A stretch of 64,000 nt of DNA from Gemmatimonadota bacterium (GCA_022825135.1 JAJDYN010000005.1:124001-188000), one strand, 5' to 3'; counted from the stretch's first letter, positions 43,647 to 53,003 are shown. The notes: generated from the sequence alone by a model not told the origin. Numbers and translations: made by a program.

Positions 43647-44663
43647 GTGTCGGCCTCGAGGCCCGTTCGCAGCGTCCCGCTGACGCCGTTCGTATTGCTC
43701 GCGGTCTCAGCCTGTTCACCACCCGCCGATCGAGGGCCGGAGAGCGGGTCGCTTGTCCTGGCGCACTTCATGTCGCCTCTGAGCAGCGTGCGCACCGATG
43801 TCGTGGTCCCGTTTGCGGAGCGACTGGCGGAGGCGTCGGGAGGCAGGCTGACGGTGACCGAGTACATGGGGGGAGCTCTCGGTTCCTCGCCCCGCGGGTA
43901 CTACTCCCTGCTGCTCGACGGCGTGGCGGACATCGTCGCCACCCTCCCCGGATATACCTCCTCGGTGTTCCCCATGACGACGCTCAGCATCTATCCGGGC
44001 GTCTGCGACAGCGCGGTCGACTGCACCGCCGCGCTGCAGCGCGCCCGCCCGGTGCTGGAGGGCGAGTACCGGGCGAGGGTTCTGGCGATCTGGTCCGCCA
44101 CCCCTCCCGTCCTCATCACCCGCGACAGGCCCGTGCGCAGGCTCGAGGACATGCGCGGGCTCAAGCTGCGGGTGTCGTCGCGGCTCGAGATGCCCTTTGT
44201 CGAAGCGCTCGGGGCGAGCCCCGTCATGCAGCCGGTCTCGGAGGTCCAGCAGAATCTGCACACAGGGGTGATCGACGGTGTGGTGATCACCGCGGGGGGC
44301 ATTCCCGCGTATCAGCTGCAGGAGGCGGCCGCCTACCTCACGACATGGCTGCCGCTGTCCGCCACACCATTCGTCCTGCTGATGAATCGCGACACTTACG
44401 AGGCCCTTCCCGCACAGGAGCGGGATTGGGTGGACCGGGCCGCGGACGCCTCGCTGTCGCTGGCGGGGGCGAGGGGCTACGAAGCCACCAGCGCCCGGGG
44501 CCTCCGGATGGCCCGCGAGGCGGGTGTCGAACTCATCGATCTTTCGGACGGGGAGAAGGCGCGATTCGAGGACGCGGTCGCCGGCGCGTACCGGGCGCAA
44601 CTCTCCCGGCGGCTTGGCGACCTGACCGTGGCCGAGGTCCTCGAACTGTTTCGCAGCCCGTGA
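43647..44663 (+). CDS. TRAP transporter substrate-binding lipoprotein (DctP-like)
   Basis: The 338-residue protein opens with GTG 43647 and a signal peptide ending in AVSAC (Cys23), so it is membrane-anchored rather than free in the periplasm. The DctP fold is recognised from LEDMRGLKLRVSS with the substrate arginine, QQNLHTGVIDGVV and the C-terminal helices. A disulfide is possible in VCDSAVDC. TRAP binding proteins capture C4-dicarboxylates, sialic acid, ectoine or amino and keto acids. It is the first of three overlapping TRAP genes and immediately follows the NCS2 gene. Confidence 0.9.
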   Translation: MSASRPVRSVPLTPFVLLAVSACSPPADRGPESGSLVLAHFMSPLSSVRTDVVVPFAERLAEASGGRLTVTEYMGGALGSSPRGYYSLLLDGVADIVATLPGYTSSVFPMTTLSIYPGVCDSAVDCTAALQRARPVLEGEYRARVLAIWSATPPVLITRDRPVRRLEDMRGLKLRVSSRLEMPFVEALGASPVMQPVSEVQQNLHTGVIDGVVITAGGIPAYQLQEAAAYLTTWLPLSATPFVLLMNRDTYEALPAQERDWVDRAADASLSLAGARGYEATSARGLRMAREAGVELIDLSDGEKARFEDAVAGAYRAQLSRRLGDLTVAEVLELFRSP

Positions 44664-45268
44664 CCGAATACGACCACGCGGACCGGGATCGCGCGGGCGG
44701 CCGTGACGCGGACCGGGATCGCTCCGGGGTCCATGCCGCGGCCCGACGGGCGCTGACCGCCGCCTTCGGGATCGCCGGAGGGGCGGCGCTGCTCCTGCTT
44801 CTGGGGGTCACCGTGGCCGAGGTGGTCGCGCGCCACCTGTTGGGGTTTTCCCTGCTGGGCGCCGAGGATCTGGCCACGATGTGCCTCACGGTATTCGTGG
44901 CGGGCGCGGTGGTGTGCGCGGCACGGGAGGGCGGACACGTGTCCGTCGACCTCATCGGGCGCTTCGCCGGCGGCCGCCTCACACGGGCGACCGACGTGCT
45001 CTCGCGACTCGTCGGGACCGGGGCCGCAGCGGCCGCATCGGCGGCCCTGTTCGCCAAGGGCGGTTGCGGCGTCGAGTGCGGGGAGGTCACGGGAAGCCTC
45101 GCCATCGTGCACACCCCGTTCTACTACGCGCTGGCGCTGTCGATGGCGACCCTGTCGCTGCTGCTGGCGTCCCGGATCATCCGGGGGCCCGCGGCGCGCG
45201 GCGAGGGCGACTCGCGGGACGAGGCTGACCCGCACCGCGAGGCTGACCCGCAAGGCGAGGCCGCCTGA
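44660..45268 (+). CDS. TRAP transporter small permease (DctQ-like)
   Basis: The 202-residue protein starts at GTG 44660, overlapping the DctP stop in GTGA. Four hydrophobic segments (LTAAFGIAGGAALLLLLGV, ATMCLTVFVAGAVVCA and two later) and the motif EVVARHLLGFSLLGAEDLA are typical of DctQ. N- and C-terminal tails are highly charged with repeated Asp/Arg (DRDRAGGRDADRDRS; EADPHREADPQ). It pairs with the large permease to form the membrane part of the importer. Confidence 0.87.
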   Translation: MTEYDHADRDRAGGRDADRDRSGVHAAARRALTAAFGIAGGAALLLLLGVTVAEVVARHLLGFSLLGAEDLATMCLTVFVAGAVVCAAREGGHVSVDLIGRFAGGRLTRATDVLSRLVGTGAAAAASAALFAKGGCGVECGEVTGSLAIVHTPFYYALALSMATLSLLLASRIIRGPAARGEGDSRDEADPHREADPQGEAA

Positions 45269-46572
45269 TGGACGGACCCACCGCCGCGCTCATCGGGCTC
45301 GCCATCCTCTTCGTCCTCCTCCTGATCCGAGTGCCCGTCGGGCTTTCCATGCTGATCGCGGGCTCGGCCGGCATCGCCCTCATTCGCCCCCAGGCCGTGC
45401 TGCCCGTCATCGCGGGAGAGACGTTCGCCGTGTCATCGCGGCACGCGCTCGTCATCATCCCGCTCTTCATGCTGATGGGAAACCTGGCCGTGGTCTCGGG
45501 AATGAGCCGCGAACTGTACCTTGCGGCCAACCTGTGGCTGCACCGCTTCAGGGGCGGCCTCGCCGCGGCCTCCATCGTCGCCAGCGCCGGGTTCTCGGCT
45601 CTCTCCGGATCGTCGCTGGCGGCCGCGCTGACCATGGGACGGGTCGCGGTGCCGGAGATGCGGCGGTTCAACTACGACAGGTCGCTCGCGACGGGGGCCG
45701 TCGCCGCCGGTGGCACCCTCGGCATCCTGATTCCCCCGTCGGCGGGGCTGGTGCTGTACGGCATCCTCACGGAGCAGAGCATCAGCCGCCTCTTCATGGC
45801 CGGATTGATTCCCGGGATCCTGCTCACGCTCTTCTTCGTCCTGACCGTCTTCGTGGTGGTGAAGCTTCAACCGCACAAGGTGCCGCGAGACAGGCCGGAG
45901 AACGCGCTCGCGGCGGGAGGGCGGGTGCCCGCGGGCGCCTGGTGGATCCTGGGGCTGGTGGTGGTCACGCTCGGCGGAATCTACGCCGGCATCTTCTCGG
46001 CCATGGAGGCGGCGGGCGTCGGCGCGTTCCTGATCCTGCTGGTGGCGCTGGCGCGTCGCTCTCTCACCCGCGACGACTTCGGCGAGGCCGTCCTCTCCAC
46101 GCTGAGGGCGTGCGGCACCGTGTTCCTGATCCTGATCGGAGCCTACGTCTTCAAGGTGTTCCTGGGCTTCACGGAACTGCCGTTCGCCGCCGCCCGCTGG
46201 GTGGGTGACCAGGGATGGTCGGGGGGCCAGGTGGTCGCGCTGCTGCTGGCGATGTTCATCGTGCTGGGCACCTTCCTGGACGGGTTCGCGATGCTGGTCC
46301 TGACGATTCCGCTGGTGCAGCCCATCCTCGCTTCACTCGGCGTGGACATGATCTGGTTCGGCGTCATGATCGTCGTCACCCTCGAGATGGGCCTGATCTC
46401 GCCGCCCGTCGGCCTGAACACCTTCGTGGTAAAGAGCGTGGCCCCGGATGTTTCGATGGGTGAGATCTTTCGCGGCATCATCCCGTTCTGGCTTGCGATG
46501 CTGGCGCTGCTCGCGCTGATCGGGTTCCTGCCCCGGATCGCCACGTTCCTGCCGGGGGCGATGTACGGGTAG
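45268..46572 (+). CDS. TRAP transporter large permease (DctM-like)
   Basis: The 434-residue protein overlaps the DctQ stop by one base (TGATG at 45266-45270). It has about eleven to twelve membrane helices and DctM hallmarks: SGMSRELYLAAN, SSLAAALTMGRVAVPEM, AAGGTLGILIPPS and LGTFLDGFAMLVLTIPLVQPI. It carries the sodium-coupled transport step. With the upstream two genes it forms a full tripartite importer, and with NCS2 a four-gene transport operon. Confidence 0.93.
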   Translation: MDGPTAALIGLAILFVLLLIRVPVGLSMLIAGSAGIALIRPQAVLPVIAGETFAVSSRHALVIIPLFMLMGNLAVVSGMSRELYLAANLWLHRFRGGLAAASIVASAGFSALSGSSLAAALTMGRVAVPEMRRFNYDRSLATGAVAAGGTLGILIPPSAGLVLYGILTEQSISRLFMAGLIPGILLTLFFVLTVFVVVKLQPHKVPRDRPENALAAGGRVPAGAWWILGLVVVTLGGIYAGIFSAMEAAGVGAFLILLVALARRSLTRDDFGEAVLSTLRACGTVFLILIGAYVFKVFLGFTELPFAAARWVGDQGWSGGQVVALLLAMFIVLGTFLDGFAMLVLTIPLVQPILASLGVDMIWFGVMIVVTLEMGLISPPVGLNTFVVKSVAPDVSMGEIFRGIIPFWLAMLALLALIGFLPRIATFLPGAMYG

Positions 46573-46702
46573 TTGATGTCGCTGGCTGGTGCCGGGCACG
46601 CGTGACGATGCAGGCGGACATCCTCCCTCCTTGTTTTCCGCGGCCAGGTAATGGCAAGATGTGGCGGTGCAGCCAATTGCCCCTCAGCGGATTGTCCGGA
46701 TC

Positions 46703-46984
46703 ATGACAATGGATCGCAGAAAGTTCACCGCAGTCGCCGGCGCGAGCGCGATGGCGCTGGCCTGGACGCAGGCCTGTACCGAGGTCGCCGAAACCGGGGA
46801 GGTAACGACCGCGACGGCCAACGCGCTTCTCGACCATCAGGGATCGAGGGGCATCTACGATGACGCCGCGGAGCTGGAGCGGCTGAAGCGGGCCATCGCG
46901 AGCACGATCAACGTGCAGCGGACGCTGCGCGACTTCCCGCTCGATCCCGACGAGCCTCCTCTTCTCGTCTTCTGGAGGGGCTGA
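46703..46984 (+). CDS. Small exported protein, twin-arginine-like signal, unknown
   Basis: A 93-residue protein beginning at ATG 46703 (MTMDRRKFTAVAGAS). RRKFTAVAG resembles a Tat signal, and WTQACTE could be a lipobox, so it may be a Tat-exported lipoprotein. The mature part is about 65 residues, helical and charged (DDAAELERLKRAIASTINVQRTL). It ends 3 nt before the amidase ATG, whose ribosome site lies inside its last codons. I do not recognise the family; a partner or chaperone of the amidase is possible from position. Confidence 0.6.
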   Translation: MTMDRRKFTAVAGASAMALAWTQACTEVAETGEVTTATANALLDHQGSRGIYDDAAELERLKRAIASTINVQRTLRDFPLDPDEPPLLVFWRG

Positions 46985-46987
46985 GCC

Positions 46988-48457
46988 ATGCAGGAATCGA
47001 CCTTCTTCCTGACGGTCCGCGAGCTGGCGGACCTCCTCGCCGACGGCTCCATCACCTCGGTCGAGCTGACCGAGGCCTACCTCGACCGCGCCGAGGAGCT
47101 GGACGTGCCTCCCTTCGAGCTGCCCAGCGAGCCGCGCACCGACCACAACGGCAAGCTGGCCACCATGGTCACCATCGCGCGCGACCACGCGCTCGAGGCC
47201 GCCGCGCGCGCGGACCGGGAACTGGCCGCCGGCAATCGCCGGAGCATCCTGCACGGGATCCCCTACGGCGTGAAGGACCTGCTCGACACGCGCGGCATCC
47301 GCACCACCTGGGGCTCCGGGATCTTCCGCGACCGGGTGCCGGACCGCAATGCGGCGGTCGTCGACATGCTCGAAAGCGCCGGCGCCGTGCTCATGGCGAA
47401 GAATTCGCTCGGGGAGTTCGCGGGCGGAAACACCAGTTCCGCGCTCAATCCGTGGAAGCTCGACCGCACCAGCTTCGGCTCCTCCAGCGGTACGGTTTCG
47501 GCGGCGGTGGCCGGCCTCATCGGCTTCGGCATCGGCACGGAGACGGGCGGCTCCATAGTATTCCCGGCCTCCGCGGTGGGCGCGTCGGGGCTGCGCCCCA
47601 GCTTCGGGCGCGTGAGCCGCTTCGGCTGCATGGCGCTCTCCTGGAGCCTGGACAAGATCGGTCCGGTCGGGCGCTCGGCGGAGGACTGCGGTCACATCCT
47701 GCAGTACATCGCAGGGCACGACCCCCGCGATCCCACCACGGTCGACCGCCCCTTCGTCTTCCGCGCGGATCCGGGTGCGATGCGCGGACGGCGGCTGGGC
47801 GTCCATCGCCCCGAATTCCTGCTCTCGGGCTCGGAGAACACCCGGCGCGTCTTCCAGGAGGCGCTCGACGTCTTCGAGCAGATGGGCGTGGTGCTCGAGG
47901 ATGTGGAATTGCCGCTCAGGCCCACCGGGGCCCTCTTCACCACCATCGTCACCGTGGAGAGCGGCACCAACTTCCAGGCGCTCTTCGAGGACGGCAGCGC
48001 GGCCAACATGTTCTCGTTCAACGAGGACCGGCGCGCCGGCTGGATGGCGGGGCGCATGATGCCCGCCGCCGACTATCTCACGGCCCAGCGCATCCGCAAC
48101 CAGCTGGTGCGCGAGACCGACGAGATCCTCTCGCGCTACGACGCGGTCATCGCCCCGACGTGGCCCAACGGCGCCGCCATGCGCGAGGTCAGCGAAGGCT
48201 GGCCCATCCCGGCGCGCAACGAGTGGGAGCCGCCCGGCGACGTCAGCGCAGCCACCCCGCGCCTCAACTACATCGCCAACCTGGTCGGCCTTCCGGGGCT
48301 CGCCATCCCCTGCGGATTCGACGAGGACGGGCTGCCGCTCTCGCTGCAGATCTGCGGCTCGTCGATGGACGATCAGGCCGTGCTGGATCTCGGAATGGGC
48401 TATCAGCGGGAGACGGACTGGCACCTGCGGCGGCCGGAGTATCCCTGGAGGGAGTAG
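46988..48457 (+). CDS. Amidase signature family protein
   Basis: The 489-residue enzyme has the Ser-cisSer-Lys triad: Lys96 in PYGVKDLLD, a cis-serine in the GSSSG run at 165-168, and nucleophile Ser189 in GTETGGSI. Related enzymes hydrolyse carboxamides, fatty amides or Glu-tRNA amide. No signal peptide is seen. Its start at ATG 46988 follows GGAGGGG and lies 3 nt after the small exported protein. With the TRAP importer upstream, import and deamidation of an amide is a fair inference. GatA is unlikely, as no gatB/C neighbours are present. Confidence 0.88.
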   Translation: MQESTFFLTVRELADLLADGSITSVELTEAYLDRAEELDVPPFELPSEPRTDHNGKLATMVTIARDHALEAAARADRELAAGNRRSILHGIPYGVKDLLDTRGIRTTWGSGIFRDRVPDRNAAVVDMLESAGAVLMAKNSLGEFAGGNTSSALNPWKLDRTSFGSSSGTVSAAVAGLIGFGIGTETGGSIVFPASAVGASGLRPSFGRVSRFGCMALSWSLDKIGPVGRSAEDCGHILQYIAGHDPRDPTTVDRPFVFRADPGAMRGRRLGVHRPEFLLSGSENTRRVFQEALDVFEQMGVVLEDVELPLRPTGALFTTIVTVESGTNFQALFEDGSAANMFSFNEDRRAGWMAGRMMPAADYLTAQRIRNQLVRETDEILSRYDAVIAPTWPNGAAMREVSEGWPIPARNEWEPPGDVSAATPRLNYIANLVGLPGLAIPCGFDEDGLPLSLQICGSSMDDQAVLDLGMGYQRETDWHLRRPEYPWRE

Positions 48458-48544
48458 GAGGCCGAGCGGAGGCGGGATCGGGCGCTGATAGGACAGAGTC
48501 GAGACGCTGAAATCACGCGGCCATCGAAGCTTCGTGCCCGGCAA

Positions 48545-51500
48545 CTAACGTATCTCCCACGCTCCCGCTTCCGGAATCCCGCGGCTCACCGTTGTGTCGA
48601 AACTCCTCGGATCGATCCCCGCTGCCCCCGCCGAGTCGCGTATGGCCTGTGCGGCTCCGGGGACACCTCGGAGGATGGCTCGCACCTGGCCAGTACCTCG
48701 ATCGCGCATGATGGCCAATGGACGATCCGTGTCCCCGTCCACGGTGACGGATCCCCCGGGGCCGGACAGCGTGATGGAGGAGAGCGCATCCGCCCAGCCG
48801 GGTTGCGCGGGGAGCGCGAAGGCGAAGGTGGATCGTCCGTCCGAATCGGCCATCTCCCGCATGGCGAAGCTCAGCGAGAAGAGTTCGCGGCCGTCCTCGT
48901 CCGCGCCGACCAGGGTGTGGTCGCCGCCCGTCTGCGGAAGAGAGGGCGGAGCCGATACCACCAGGGCGGGCTCGAGGAAAGGTGTTCCGTTCGGGCCGGC
49001 ACCGCCCCAAAGCAGGATCGTCGGCTGCGCGGCGGCCGTGCGGGCCGAACCCGGCGTCTCGTCGACCAGCCTGTACCGCAGCGCGTTCGAGAAGCTGAAA
49101 TCGCTGACCCAGCGGTCGTCGCAATAGGTCATCAGATCGCTCGCGTCTGGAGGCACGAGCGCGCCTTTCCGAAAATCGTAGCCCCAGCCGCCGATCGATC
49201 CGTCCCTGGTGGGAAAGGCAGGGTCGGGGCCACCCGGGTTTCCGCACGGGGCATGGAGCAGACTCATGTTGTGACCAAGCTCGTGCGCCATCACGTCCGA
49301 CACGGGGACCGCGAAGCTGTTACGACCCGGTGTGTCCGCCACTCCCCGGGCATCGGTGACCTCGCCGGAAAGCAGTCCCATGTAATGCCCGCCGCCGCCC
49401 TCGATGACCCGGATCGCTTCCGTGGCCCCGAGGATCTGGTACGCCGAATTGCTCGTGACCGTGACGGGGTCGTGGTTTGCGACCCTCAATCCGCCTATCG
49501 GCAGGAGCACCCGCGTGTCCTCAAGGAGCTCATGTCCCATGGGATCGGCCGCCATTCCCGCGGTCGCGTCCAGGACCGAGGAATCAGGGTCGACGGCCCA
49601 CAGGAACGGGATTGCCGTCAGGTCGAGGACGGGCATCGCCCGAATATCGAGTTTCACCCGTCCCTCCTCGGGGATCCGCCTTGTGATCTGCACGTCGGAA
49701 TCGAGCGTTCCGTCGGGATCGATCTCGATTACGAGTTCCGTGTTCGGCTGCAACACGTTCCCGGGAATCTCGGCGTTCGCCGATCTGGACAGGTCGCCCT
49801 CGATGACCCCGGCCGGGATGGCCGTGGATTGTCCCGCGATCTCCGCGACATGGACCAGGCTGCCGCCGGAGTAAAAGCTGGCGCGCACCGGTGGCATAGG
49901 GGTGCCCCCCGCGTCGGCGACGGTGACGAAGACCCGAAGCAACGCGCGCTCTCCCGCCACGAGCGGCACGGGGAACGACCGCGACTGAATGGCCTGGCTC
50001 AGCAGGAACGCGGACTCGCTCGCCGCTTCGCACCGCGCCACCCGCTGCCTCCAGACCCGGCCGAGCCAGCTCGTGAACGGCTCGTCGCCGGGTACACAGA
50101 GTTCGGTACCGCCCGCGAGAAACGCCTCCAGCTGACCCAGCTGCGTCAGTATGGCGGGCAACGGACCCGACATCATGCTGTTGTTCGTCAAGTCCAGTTG
50201 CTTCAAGGCGGCCATGTGCCCGAACCGGGGCGGCACTCCGCCTTCCAGATCGTTGTCTCCCAACCACAGCCATTCCAGTGCTTCAAGATTGCCGAGTTCC
50301 GCCGGAAGCGGCCCGCTCAGCCGGTTTCTGAACAGGAGCGCCGCCTTCAGACCGGTCATGGCTCCCCACTCCGCCGGGATCGGGCCGGTGAAGGCGTTGT
50401 TGTACAGGTGAAGCTCCTTCAGGTTGGCAAGCCGGCCGAGTTCCGGCGGCAGGGAACCGGCGATCTCGGTGTCATGGATGAAAAGCTCCTCCAGGGCATC
50501 CAGTCCGCCCAACTCGGGCGGCAGGGATCCGGTCAGCCCGCTGGCCGCGAGATTCAAACGCGTCAACCGGGACAACCGCCCAATCTCCGAGGGAAGCGCC
50601 CCCGACAGCCGGTTGAAGCCGATTTCCAGCCATCCCAGGTTGGAGAGGTTTCCGATTTCCGTCGGGACGGGCCCCGTGAAGGCGTTTCGGTCGAGATCCA
50701 GCCACTCCAGTTGCGAAAGCTCTCCAACCTCCGGCGGAATCGGTCCGGACAGCCGGTTGAAGTCGACGGACAATCCCCGCAGGCGCGTCAGGTTCGTCAA
50801 CAACGCGGCGGGAAGCGGTCCGTCCAATTGGTTGAAGCGCAGGTTCAGGACCTCGAGCTTCGAAAGGTTGGCGAGCTCGGCAGGAATGCCGCCCGTTACC
50901 CACGAGTTGCGGATCGACAGAAACTCCAGGTTGGAGAGGTTGCCGAGTTCGGGAGGCATGGGACCGCCGTAGTTGTTCGCACCGATGGCAAGGTGCGTCA
51001 GCCGGGAGAGATTGCCCAGCTCCGGGGGAATGGGTCCCGACAAGGAGTTCTGGGAGAGTTTCAGGGACTCGAGACTCGACAACTCTCCCAACTCCGCCGG
51101 GATCGAGCCCGTCAAGCTGTTGGAACCGAGGTCGAGGTCCCGCAGGCGTGAGAGCTTCTTCAGCTCGGGGGGGATGCGGCCCGACAGGCCGTTGAAGGGC
51201 AGGTAGATACGTTCCAGTTTGGAAAGGCTGCCCAGGTCGGGGGCAAGGGAGCCGATCAGGTTGTTGCCCGACAGCAAGAGGTCGGTGACTCGCCCTTCCT
51301 CGTTGACCCTGACACCGTGCCATTCGCCGATGGGTCGGTCGCTGAGCCAGCCGTCGGTCCGGGTCCAGTTCGGCCCGCCCGTCGCCTCGTGGAACGCCAC
51401 GAGCGCAGCGCGATCCGGACTCTCGGCCGGCTTCTCGACGGTGATGTCCGCAGTCCCTTCAACGCCGCCGGAAGCCGCCGTGATCGCGGCTTCTCCCGGC

Positions 51501-52594
51501 ACCACCCCGCGTACCAGCCCCGTGTCGTCAACCGACGCTACGGAAGCATCGCTTGACGACCACGCGAATTCGGCCCCCGCCACCACACGCCCGTTTGCGT
51601 CGGCCGCCGAGGCCGACAGCCGCAGCGTGTCGCCGGGCGCGATGGTGCCGGCGGCCGGTGACACGGTCACCGAGCGGGTCGATTGAGTTACGGACACGCG
51701 GGCCTGGCCCGAGACCTCGCCCGAGGCCCCCGTCACAATCGTCTCTCCGTTCCCGGCAGCGGTCACAAGCCCGGCCGCGTCGACCGTCGCGACCATCGTG
51801 TCCGCGCTTGACCAGGCGACCTCCGCATCCGGCATCCCGCGGCCGATCTGGTCCAGCACCTCCGCCACGAGCCGGACGGTGTCGCCCAGCGCCACCAGCA
51901 ACGCTTCTGCTGGTGTCACGGTCACGTGCGCCGCCACGGGCGCCACCACCTTTACCTGCGCCGTGCCCGTGACGCCAGCCGACGTGGCGTTCACGGTCGC
52001 CTCGCCGACGGTGACTCCGTTCACCAGGCCCGCTCCATCCACTCGCGCCACCGCGGTGTCGCTCGACGACCACGCGAATTCGGCCCCCGCCACCACATGC
52101 CCGTTTGCGTCGGCCGCCGAGGCCAACAGCCGCAGCGTGTCGCCGGCGAACACCGTGTCGGCGGTGGGCGTAACCGTCACCTCCGTCACCGTCTGTGCCA
52201 CGACCACCGCTGCGCTTCCGGACGCCGATCCGGAGGTCGCCGTGACCGTGGCCGAGCCGGTGCCCGCCGCCGTAACCAGCCCCGACCCGTCCACCGGCGC
52301 GACCGATGCATCGCTGCTCGCCCAGGCCACGCCAGCGCCCGCCATTACCTGTCCGTTCTGGTCCAGCACCTGCGCGCTGAACTGCACCGTCGCGCCCAGC
52401 GCGGTCAGCCGGGCGGTGGCCGGACTAACCGTCACGGTGGTCGGTGTGGGCGGATCCGGGGGCAGTGTGGGCGGATCGGGGGGCGGTGGTTCCGTGCCGC
52501 CATCGCCGCAGGCAAGCGTCGCGGCCAGGGCGATGAGGGTTTGGCCCAAAAACCTCGCGGCGAGCAGGGGTCGGCCGTGGGCTTCGGTTGTCAC
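48545..52594 (-). CDS. Large lipoprotein: Ig-like repeats, leucine-rich repeats and a metzincin-type protease domain
   Basis: The 1349-residue protein starts at GTG 52594 (GGAGGAG about 10 nt upstream). The signal peptide ends in LAC (Cys29), followed by a proline-rich linker. Four bacterial Ig-like repeats of about 85 residues (about 48-390) precede sixteen 24-residue leucine-rich repeats of the plant receptor type (LxxNxLSGxIPxELGxLxxL; about 395-830). The C-terminal part has HELGHNMSLLH at 1104-1114, a HExxHxxxxxH zinc motif, and LMTYC with Met1155 as a Met-turn: a metzincin protease. It is probably anchored at the cell surface, binding protein or carbohydrate and cleaving peptides. The frame is open to 52747 without a better start. 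Confidence 0.85.
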   Translation of the reverse strand: MTTEAHGRPLLAARFLGQTLIALAATLACGDGGTEPPPPDPPTLPPDPPTPTTVTVSPATARLTALGATVQFSAQVLDQNGQVMAGAGVAWASSDASVAPVDGSGLVTAAGTGSATVTATSGSASGSAAVVVAQTVTEVTVTPTADTVFAGDTLRLLASAADANGHVVAGAEFAWSSSDTAVARVDGAGLVNGVTVGEATVNATSAGVTGTAQVKVVAPVAAHVTVTPAEALLVALGDTVRLVAEVLDQIGRGMPDAEVAWSSADTMVATVDAAGLVTAAGNGETIVTGASGEVSGQARVSVTQSTRSVTVSPAAGTIAPGDTLRLSASAADANGRVVAGAEFAWSSSDASVASVDDTGLVRGVVPGEAAITAASGGVEGTADITVEKPAESPDRAALVAFHEATGGPNWTRTDGWLSDRPIGEWHGVRVNEEGRVTDLLLSGNNLIGSLAPDLGSLSKLERIYLPFNGLSGRIPPELKKLSRLRDLDLGSNSLTGSIPAELGELSSLESLKLSQNSLSGPIPPELGNLSRLTHLAIGANNYGGPMPPELGNLSNLEFLSIRNSWVTGGIPAELANLSKLEVLNLRFNQLDGPLPAALLTNLTRLRGLSVDFNRLSGPIPPEVGELSQLEWLDLDRNAFTGPVPTEIGNLSNLGWLEIGFNRLSGALPSEIGRLSRLTRLNLAASGLTGSLPPELGGLDALEELFIHDTEIAGSLPPELGRLANLKELHLYNNAFTGPIPAEWGAMTGLKAALLFRNRLSGPLPAELGNLEALEWLWLGDNDLEGGVPPRFGHMAALKQLDLTNNSMMSGPLPAILTQLGQLEAFLAGGTELCVPGDEPFTSWLGRVWRQRVARCEAASESAFLLSQAIQSRSFPVPLVAGERALLRVFVTVADAGGTPMPPVRASFYSGGSLVHVAEIAGQSTAIPAGVIEGDLSRSANAEIPGNVLQPNTELVIEIDPDGTLDSDVQITRRIPEEGRVKLDIRAMPVLDLTAIPFLWAVDPDSSVLDATAGMAADPMGHELLEDTRVLLPIGGLRVANHDPVTVTSNSAYQILGATEAIRVIEGGGGHYMGLLSGEVTDARGVADTPGRNSFAVPVSDVMAHELGHNMSLLHAPCGNPGGPDPAFPTRDGSIGGWGYDFRKGALVPPDASDLMTYCDDRWVSDFSFSNALRYRLVDETPGSARTAAAQPTILLWGGAGPNGTPFLEPALVVSAPPSLPQTGGDHTLVGADEDGRELFSLSFAMREMADSDGRSTFAFALPAQPGWADALSSITLSGPGGSVTVDGDTDRPLAIMRDRGTGQVRAILRGVPGAAQAIRDSAGAAGIDPRSFDTTVSRGIPEAGAWEIR
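51551..51637 (-). repeat. Near-identical internal repeat, copy A (Ig-like domain 4)
   Basis: About 87 bp of the fourth Ig-like domain match copy B at 52061-52147 almost base for base, including at third codon positions; the offset of 510 bp equals 170 codons. This indicates recent duplication or gene conversion between Ig-like domains 2 and 4. Confidence 0.7.
52061..52147 (-). repeat. Near-identical internal repeat, copy B (Ig-like domain 2)
   Basis: Partner of 51551-51637. The shared segment encodes EFAWSSSD and the preceding ASAADANGxVVAGA strand. Domains 1 and 3 are much less similar at the nucleotide level. Confidence 0.7.
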
Positions 52595-53003
52595 GGTGAT
52601 GTTGCTCCTCCCCAGGGGGTGTGTTCGGCACGCGGCACGTCGTCCATCTCGACAAGGGCGTGAGGCGTCCCGGACGGTGGCCGTGTGGTCATTGTCCATA
52701 AGCATGACGAGCTTTATGAACGACATACCGACTTTATTGGGAGACAATATCGTGACGATCAGCCGTCAGCAAGCGAATCCGACTGATGCCGCGTCAGCCT
52801 GCTATCATGCATTGCTTGACGGTCGCACCGCCCTGGGCAGGGCTGTCCCGCTTCCCGGCGAGGTGTGGGAGGCCGGCTGAGCACGTGGGGGAGAACACGA
52901 GGCTCCCCGCCGGCGTTCAGACTGGCGGCATCACGCGCCGCGCTGTGCGGGCATTGGGGTCGCACGACGCGGCGTTGATTTGCCCGGATTCACCCACGGG
53001 CTG
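52595..53003. other. 409-nt gene-free region between two minus-strand genes
   Basis: This gap holds the 5' region of the large lipoprotein gene and the 3' side of the threonine dehydratase gene. The part at about 52680-52760 is locally AT-richer (ATAAAG, TTATG, AATATCG on one strand or the other) and is the most likely place for the lipoprotein promoter, but I see no convincing -35/-10 pair. I see no hairpin terminator, no RNA gene and no credible ORF. Confidence 0.5.

Noticed and set aside
41711-43867. Minus-strand open frame of about 718 codons opposite NCS2
   Set aside because: Shadow frame with His/Asp/Gln/Gly-rich sequence and no membrane helices; the plus strand encodes a recognisable permease.
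46478-48544. Minus-strand open frame of about 688 codons opposite the amidase
   Set aside because: Shadow of the amidase and adjoining genes, without domain or ribosome site.
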